Shown: positions 60,030 to 64,000 of the stretch, piece by piece | Numbering within the stretch: position 1 is the first letter of the stretch | Layout: every line of letters starts with the position of its first letter | Source of the DNA: Verrucomicrobiia bacterium | GTDB taxonomy: Bacteria > Verrucomicrobiota > Verrucomicrobiia > Verrucomicrobiales > DEV007 | Direction of reading: 5' to 3' | Assembly (NCBI GenBank): GCA_030427505.1 | Contig: JAUICH010000004.1 | Coordinates: 244,114 to 308,113 of the forward strand | DNA length: 64,000 nt | The notes under the pieces: model-generated | Seen by the model: only the letters and a program-made list of their open reading frames with translations | Databases searched by the model: none | Told to the model about the DNA's origin: nothing | Translations under genes and position numbers: made by a program

Positions 60030-60240
60030 GCAGTGTGGACAAATTGGAGAACGGAGCGGAAATGAAAAGAAGGACAGTGAACTCAGCGCCGCGAAGCGGC
60101 GAAAACCTGAAGACGCGACCCATTTTTCGCCTGGCTTCGTTCCCGCTCACTCTATTGGGGGTAGGCCCAATGCCATTCGCGGCGCCTTGCCAGACAAAAA
60201 ATGCTCTCGCGCCGCTCCGCCCCCAATTTGTCCACACTGC
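60030..60240. mobile_element. 211-bp MITE-like element with 18-bp perfect inverted ends
   Basis: The ends are GCAGTGTGGACAAATTGG and its exact reverse complement, and CTAG stands directly outside both ends (60026-60029 and 60241-60244). The inner 15 bp also pair partly (CGGAGCGG). The element is too small to code for a transposase, so it would depend on one elsewhere. A CTAG target is used by some IS5-type elements, but I cannot assign a family. The left CTAG supplies the stop of the GH88-like gene, so insertion did not harm it. Confidence 0.85.
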
Positions 60241-60267
60241 CTAGATCCTTACCACGCACCCTACGAA

Positions 60268-60308
60268 ATTTTCCCTGTCTCCCCCTCTCCTTGTCTCCCT
60301 GTCTGGCG
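60268..60308. repeat. CCCTGTCTCCCCCTCTCCTTGTCTCC tract before the isomerase
   Basis: A C/T-rich tract with TTGTCTCCCTGTCTGG, very close to that at 5410-5460 and at 58567-58602. Confidence 0.5.
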
Positions 60309-60353
60309 CAACGCCTCCGCTCGCCCTAAAACCGCTCTTCCCAATCGCCCCAA

Positions 60354-61172
60354 ATGCTCCCCCTCTCTAAACTCTGCGTTCACACCATCACCACGAAGCC
60401 GTGGCCGATTGAGGTGGCGATGGACAAGTATGCCGCCGCCGGCATTGGCGGGATCACCGTCTGGCGACAGGCCTTGGAAGGAAAGAATATCGAGACCGTC
60501 CGCGCCGGACTCGCCTCGCGGAATCTGGAAGTGGTGTCCCTTTGCCGGGGAGGTTTCTTTCCCGCCGCCGATGTGAAAGGCCTCCAGGCCGCCATTGATG
60601 ACAACCTCCGCGCCATCGATGAAGCCGCCGCGCTCGGCGCGCCGATGATCGTCCTGGTCTGCGGCGCGGTACCCGGTCAGCCGCTCGAGAAGTCCCGCGA
60701 CCAGATCGTTGACGGTATCCAGGCCGTCCTGCCTCACGCGGAGGCCTGCGGCGTGAAGCTCGCCATCGAGCCGCTGCACCCTATGTACGCGGACGACCGC
60801 TCCGCCATCAGCACCATGGCTCAGGCGAACGCCGCCTGCGAGCGCATCGGCAGTCCGTCCGTCGGCATCGCGGTGGATGTCTATCACGTCTGGTGGGACG
60901 ACGCGCTTCCGGACCAAATCCGGCTGGCCGCTCAGCACAATCGCCTCTTCGCCTTTCACGTCTGCGACTGGATGACGCCCACGACCGATCTCCTGAACGA
61001 CCGCGGCCTCATGGGCGAAGGCTGCATCGACATTCCCGGCATCCGGAAAGCCATGGAAGAAGCGGGATTTGACGGGTTCAACGAGGTCGAAATTTTTTCC
61101 AATCGCTGGTGGAGCCAAGATCAGGACGCGTTCCTCAGCCGCATCGTATCCGCCTATCAAGAACACTGTTAA
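60354..61172 (+). CDS. Sugar phosphate isomerase/epimerase-like TIM barrel
   Basis: This is a 272-residue xylose-isomerase-like TIM barrel. Metal and active-site residues appear as [13 protein letters not shown] (Glu), [13 protein letters not shown] (Asp and His), AFHVCDWM (His), and [10 protein letters not shown] (Glu) near the end. The family converts or epimerises sugars, sugar acids and inositols. It stands between the GH88-like enzyme and the Gfo/Idh/MocA oxidoreductase, a combination typical of uronate or unusual-sugar catabolism. The MITE-like element lies 114 bp upstream. Confidence 0.9.
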   Translation: MLPLSKLCVHTITTKPWPIEVAMDKYAAAGIGGITVWRQALEGKNIETVRAGLASRNLEVVSLCRGGFFPAADVKGLQAAIDDNLRAIDEAAALGAPMIVLVCGAVPGQPLEKSRDQIVDGIQAVLPHAEACGVKLAIEPLHPMYADDRSAISTMAQANAACERIGSPSVGIAVDVYHVWWDDALPDQIRLAAQHNRLFAFHVCDWMTPTTDLLNDRGLMGEGCIDIPGIRKAMEEAGFDGFNEVEIFSNRWWSQDQDAFLSRIVSAYQEHC

Positions 61173-61197
61173 TCCTCTCAGCACAAATCTCTCAGCC

Positions 61198-62355
61198 ATG
61201 AAAACACACAATATCGGTATTATCCTGAACGGCGTCACGGGCCGGATGGGCACCAATCAGCACCTCATCCGTTCCATCCTGGCCATCCGGGATCAGGGCG
61301 GCATTCAGGTCTCACCGGACGAAGTCATCCTGGTGGACCCCATCCTCACCGGCCGGAGCGCGGACAAGCTCCAGGCCCTGGCCGCACAGCACGGCGTGGA
61401 GCGCTGGACGACCGACCTGGACGGTGCCCTGGCCGACGCCCATAACCTGATCTTCTTCGACGCCTCCGCCACCCTCCACCGCGCCCGCTTTGTCGAAAAA
61501 GCCGCCGCCGCCGGAAAGGCCATCTACTGCGAAAAGCCGACCGCCGTGGATACCGAAACCGCCCTGCGCCTGGCCAAAGTCTGCGAAGACGCCGGCATCA
61601 AGAACGGCGTCGTCCAGGACAAGCTGTGGCTGCCCGGCCTGCGAAAGCTCCAGATGCTCATCGATCAGGGCTTCTTCGGACGCATCCTCTCCGCCCGCGG
61701 GGAGTTCGGCTACTGGGTCTTCACCGGCGAGCACCAGGGCCAACCCGCCCAACGTCCCTCCTGGAACTACCGGAAAGAAGACGGCGGCGGCATCATCATC
61801 GACATGCTTTGCCACTGGCGCTATGTGCTGGATAACATCCTGGGCAATGTGAAAGCCGTTTCCTGCTTGGGCGCCACCCACATTCCCGAGCGCATCGGCG
61901 AAGACGGCAAACCCTACGCCGCCACCGCCGACGACGCCTGCTATGCCACTTTCGAACTTGAGAACGGCGTCATCTGCCAGTTCAACAGCAGTTGGGACGT
62001 TCGCGTCCGTCGGGACGACCTGTTCGTCATACAAGTGGATGGCACCCATGGCTCCGCCATCGCCGGCCTGCGGAAGTGCTGGATCCAACCCCTCGGCGGA
62101 ACGCCGAAGCCGATCTGGAACCCGGATATCGACCAGCCCATCGACTTCTACGAAGGCTGGCAGGAAGTCCCCGACGCCACGAACTACGACAACGCCTTCA
62201 AGATCCAGTGGGAACTCTTCATCCGCCACGTCGTCCTCGACGAGCCCTTCCGCTGGTCCCTGCGCGAAGGCGCGAAAGGCGTGCAGTTAGCCGAAGCCGG
62301 CATCGCTTCCTGGGAAACGCGAAAGTGGATCGAGCTGGAGCCGATGGATACCTGA
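61198..62355 (+). CDS. Gfo/Idh/MocA-family oxidoreductase
   Basis: This is a 385-residue NAD(P)-dependent dehydrogenase from the ATG at 61198. The Rossmann part begins [21 protein letters not shown], and the EKP motif is in [36 protein letters not shown] and the [15 protein letters not shown] segment follow in the catalytic domain. The glycine motif is atypical (GVTGRMG). The family oxidises or reduces sugars, sugar acids and inositols. It is 25 bp after the isomerase gene and surely in the same operon. Confidence 0.92.
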   Translation: MKTHNIGIILNGVTGRMGTNQHLIRSILAIRDQGGIQVSPDEVILVDPILTGRSADKLQALAAQHGVERWTTDLDGALADAHNLIFFDASATLHRARFVEKAAAAGKAIYCEKPTAVDTETALRLAKVCEDAGIKNGVVQDKLWLPGLRKLQMLIDQGFFGRILSARGEFGYWVFTGEHQGQPAQRPSWNYRKEDGGGIIIDMLCHWRYVLDNILGNVKAVSCLGATHIPERIGEDGKPYAATADDACYATFELENGVICQFNSSWDVRVRRDDLFVIQVDGTHGSAIAGLRKCWIQPLGGTPKPIWNPDIDQPIDFYEGWQEVPDATNYDNAFKIQWELFIRHVVLDEPFRWSLREGAKGVQLAEAGIASWETRKWIELEPMDT

Positions 62356-62475
62356 GTCTAAACGCTCGCGAACGGGGTGGGAACCGTGACCAGATTGTCA
62401 CAAATTCTCACTCTCAGTTCGTCAGCTTTGCGCCATGTATAGCGAGTCACGAACTTTCCAAAATTCCGCCCCTCC

Positions 62476-62724
62476 ATGGACGACGACTCTTCTCAAGCCA
62501 AGCAACTCACCGGCTACTCTTTTCTGGTTGTTTTCGCGAACGACGACACGATTGACGAAGGCGAACTCAAAATGCTCGAACGCATCGCCTTGAAAGATCA
62601 CAAAGTCGACGATCAAGAGCGCGAAGTGCTGAAAGGTATTTTCAGCCGTATTTCCAAGGAAAAGGTAACGGATGCGGTCTGGGGCGAGATCGAAAGCTTC
62701 AAGCACCAGCACGAGATCAAGTAA
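62476..62724 (+). CDS. Small TerB-like acidic protein
   Basis: This is an 82-residue all-helical protein, MDDDSSQAKQLTGYSFLVVFA..., with two acidic turn motifs (NDDTIDEGELKMLERIAL and KVDDQEREVLKGIFSRI) spaced as in TerB/calcium-binding-like small domains. It may bind metal. It is followed by a perfect hairpin, so it is probably its own transcript. Family assignment is by pattern only. Confidence 0.6.
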   Translation: MDDDSSQAKQLTGYSFLVVFANDDTIDEGELKMLERIALKDHKVDDQEREVLKGIFSRISKEKVTDAVWGEIESFKHQHEIK

Positions 62725-62755
62725 CGGTCCGGCCGCTGGACAACATCGTTTTCCC

Positions 62756-62777
62756 CGCGCGGATGAAAGTCCGCGCG
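62756..62777 (+). terminator. Perfect hairpin after the TerB-like gene
   Basis: CGCGCGGA pairs with TCCGCGCG around a 6-nt loop (TGAAAG), followed by CTTTCC. The T-run is short, so termination may be partial. Confidence 0.6.
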
Positions 62778-62917
62778 CTTTCCACCTAGCCGGAGTTCGG
62801 CTTGGCCTTGCTCCGCCCGCTCGCGGCGCTTGAGATAGCCCTGGTCCTGCCTTCTCCAGGCCCAGGGACCTTGGATTACGCGGTTTTGGCATGCAGTTCG
62901 CGGCCCCGCCACCGGAT

Positions 62918-63610
62918 CACCGGCGTGATTACCGATCCTCGCACGCTGGACACGGACTGTCCCCACTTTATCGAGCCAGATACCGTTCACCCCAATCGGG
63001 AGGCATTCGTTTATCCGCTACCAAAGGAAAAACAAAAGCAGGCCAGAATCGAGAAAGGACCCAACATCCAGTCCCTTCCCAGCCTCAATCTCCTGCCCGA
63101 AGACTTCGAAGGGCCGATCCTGTTGAAAGCGGGCGACGACGTCTCCACCGGCGAGATCATACCCGCCGGGAGCCGCGTCCTCCCCATCCGCGGCAACATC
63201 CCCACAAAGATGGGCGATTTCGTCTTCGCGGACTACTTTGTCGAACGCGCCCGGGACCTCTCCGAAGAGAACGCCAGCACCACCGCCGGTTTCTTCATCA
63301 TTGCCGGCGAAAACCACGGCCAGGGCTCCAGCCGCGGCCACGCCGCCCTGGTCCCCCGTTACCTCGGCCTGCGCTGCGTCATCGCCAAAAGCTACGGCCG
63401 CGTCCACTGGCAAAATCTCATCAACTTCGGCGGACCCGGATGACCATGATCGGCTGGAGCAGGGTGACGTTTGCCGTAAGGAAAAATGTTCACGCCAGTC
63501 TGGCCGACGAAGGAGAGTTCGCTCTGACACGTACCAACGATGGCGCCAAGATCTCCCTCAAGCACGGCCTGAGCGAGCGTCAGCGGGAGATTCTAAGAAA
63601 GGGGCAGCGT
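62918..63610 (+). pseudogene. Decayed aconitate hydratase C-terminal fragment
   Basis: This is the swivel (small) domain of an aconitase without its iron-sulfur domains. One frame reads GVITDPRTLDTDCPHFIEPDTVHPNREAFVYPLP, PILLKAGDDVSTGEIIPAGSRVLP and GENHGQGSSRGHAALVPRYLG through LINFG, then stops at 63443. Further aconitase-like pieces follow in other frames: DHDRLEQGDV, then AVRKNVHASLADEGEFALTR and KHGLSERQREIL. In working enzymes the substrate loop is GSSREHA. Here Glu is replaced by Gly. Loss of two thirds of the protein, a damaged loop and at least two frame changes mean it is not functional. A true aconitase must lie elsewhere. Confidence 0.78.
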
Positions 63611-63794
63611 GCTTGCGAAAGCCGCGGAGGCATGAGGGAAAACCATTCCCTGCAACAAGAACCACTGGCGGAAAACAAATACCTACCGGGATAGAAACTC
63701 CCACCGACAGCAAGGCAACGGCAGGCAACGGCAAGTTACAGTTGCAACCGGCCGCCTATTCATGCTCACCCCCCCCTTTCAGCCTGCCAACGTC

Positions 63795-63880
63795 AGGCAA
63801 GGTGACAGCCAGGGCTTTTCAAACCCCTGGACTCACGTGCCTAACATCATTCCCACCCTGTAAGGGTGGCAGGAGCGTTC
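63795..63880. repeat. Palindromic CCAGGGCTTTTCAAACCCCTGG / CCCTGTAAGGGTGG unit
   Basis: The order and wording parallel the unit at 55690-55790, including GACAGCCAGGG and GCAGGAGCGT/GCGGGAGCGT at its end. Confidence 0.6.
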
Positions 63881-63959
63881 CTCTTCTCCCAAATCGACAT
63901 CACCGGCCAATTCCATCCCTCCTCGCGTCCCTTCAGGACGCACACATATCGTCTCCCTC

Positions 63960-63990
63960 TATCCGGGGTTTGAAAACCCCGGGCTTTCAC
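63960..63990. repeat. Palindromic CGGGGTTTGAAAACCCCG unit
   Basis: An inverted word with a short centre at the window edge. Another member of the same general class of intergenic repeats. Confidence 0.5.
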
Positions 63991-64000
63991 CTGGGACCCC

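Larger units (their letters stand above)
63611..64000. other. Terminal repeat region of the window
   Basis: 390 bp with no credible gene. Palindromic words dominate (CCAGGGCTTTTCAAACCCCTGG near 63812, CCCTGTAAGGGTGG near 63857, CGGGGTTTGAAAACCCCG near 63965). They match the style seen at 55690-55790 and 4686-4740. Confidence 0.5.

Noticed and set aside
1..64000. CRISPR arrays, rRNA or tRNA genes
   Set aside because: No regularly spaced direct repeats with unique spacers, and no rRNA or complete tRNA sequence, were found on reading. The repeats seen are tandem, dispersed or coding.

Overview
The window reads as a chromosomal piece of a GC-rich member of the Verrucomicrobiota, perhaps Opitutae-like (inference). 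The evidence is a DUF1592/DUF1552 pair, abundant formylglycine sulfatases with CSPTR motifs, Tat-exported proteins of unknown function, large LacI regulators, an NPYEPP-type membrane protein, and many dispersed palindromic intergenic repeats. One structured RNA was found, a tmRNA (ssrA) at 25878-26237 on the minus strand. No rRNA, tRNA or CRISPR array was recognised.

Layout. 1-4225 (minus) is a Nit1C-type cluster, the set linked in the literature to nitrilase-dependent cyanide/nitrogen assimilation: nitB, nitC, nitD, nitG and nitH (cut by the window edge). nitE and nitF are missing from their usual place between D and G. 4226-5531 is repeat-rich intergenic DNA. 5532-10436 is accessory: a LacI regulator, an AT-rich TPR/metallo-beta-lactamase/zinc-ribbon gene with its own promoter, a fused IS3/sulfatase relic, and a coupled two-gene cassette bracketed by ~50-bp direct repeats. 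10557-17910 is a divergent LacI regulator facing a four-gene operon joined entirely by ATGA overlaps: BASS-type transporter, APH-fold kinase, HpcH/HpaI aldolase, and a sulfatase fused to a glycosidase-like domain. 17935-23257 (minus) holds DUF1592, DUF1552 and a Tat-exported unknown.

23352-25786 is a decaying accessory patch: a TA pair whose toxin is frameshifted, a methyltransferase, an internally deleted copy of the Tat-exported unknown, and a small membrane protein. tmRNA follows. 26550-43742 carries housekeeping and envelope genes (MgtC/DUF4010 protein, beta-helix/LRR protein, LD-carboxypeptidase, RimK fused to RCK_C, amino-acid permease, esterase, CorA), interrupted by a patch of orphan immunity-like genes (35.1-37.1 kb). 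44482-51017 encodes two very large surface-polysaccharide proteins: a triple methyltransferase and a double GT2 plus methyltransferase. 51096-55034 holds an HD protein, a papain-like peptidase, a TPR-like protein with a CxxCH, a VanX-like dipeptidase and an AraC regulator. 55848-62355 is a second carbohydrate locus: sulfatase, SDR, GH88-like unsaturated uronyl hydrolase, TIM-barrel isomerase and Gfo/Idh/MocA oxidoreductase. The right end has a TerB-like small gene, a decayed aconitase C-terminal fragment and more repeats.

Together the two sulfatase loci, the GH88-like enzyme, the aldolase and the LacI/AraC regulators suggest growth on sulfated, uronate-containing polysaccharides (inference). 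Three genes look broken by single-base or small lesions (toxin at 23.6 kb, LamG-like gene at 41.1 kb, aconitase relic at 63.4 kb). Real decay and assembly error cannot be told apart from sequence alone. A 211-bp MITE-like element with perfect inverted ends and a CTAG target duplication sits exactly at the stop codon of the GH88 gene.
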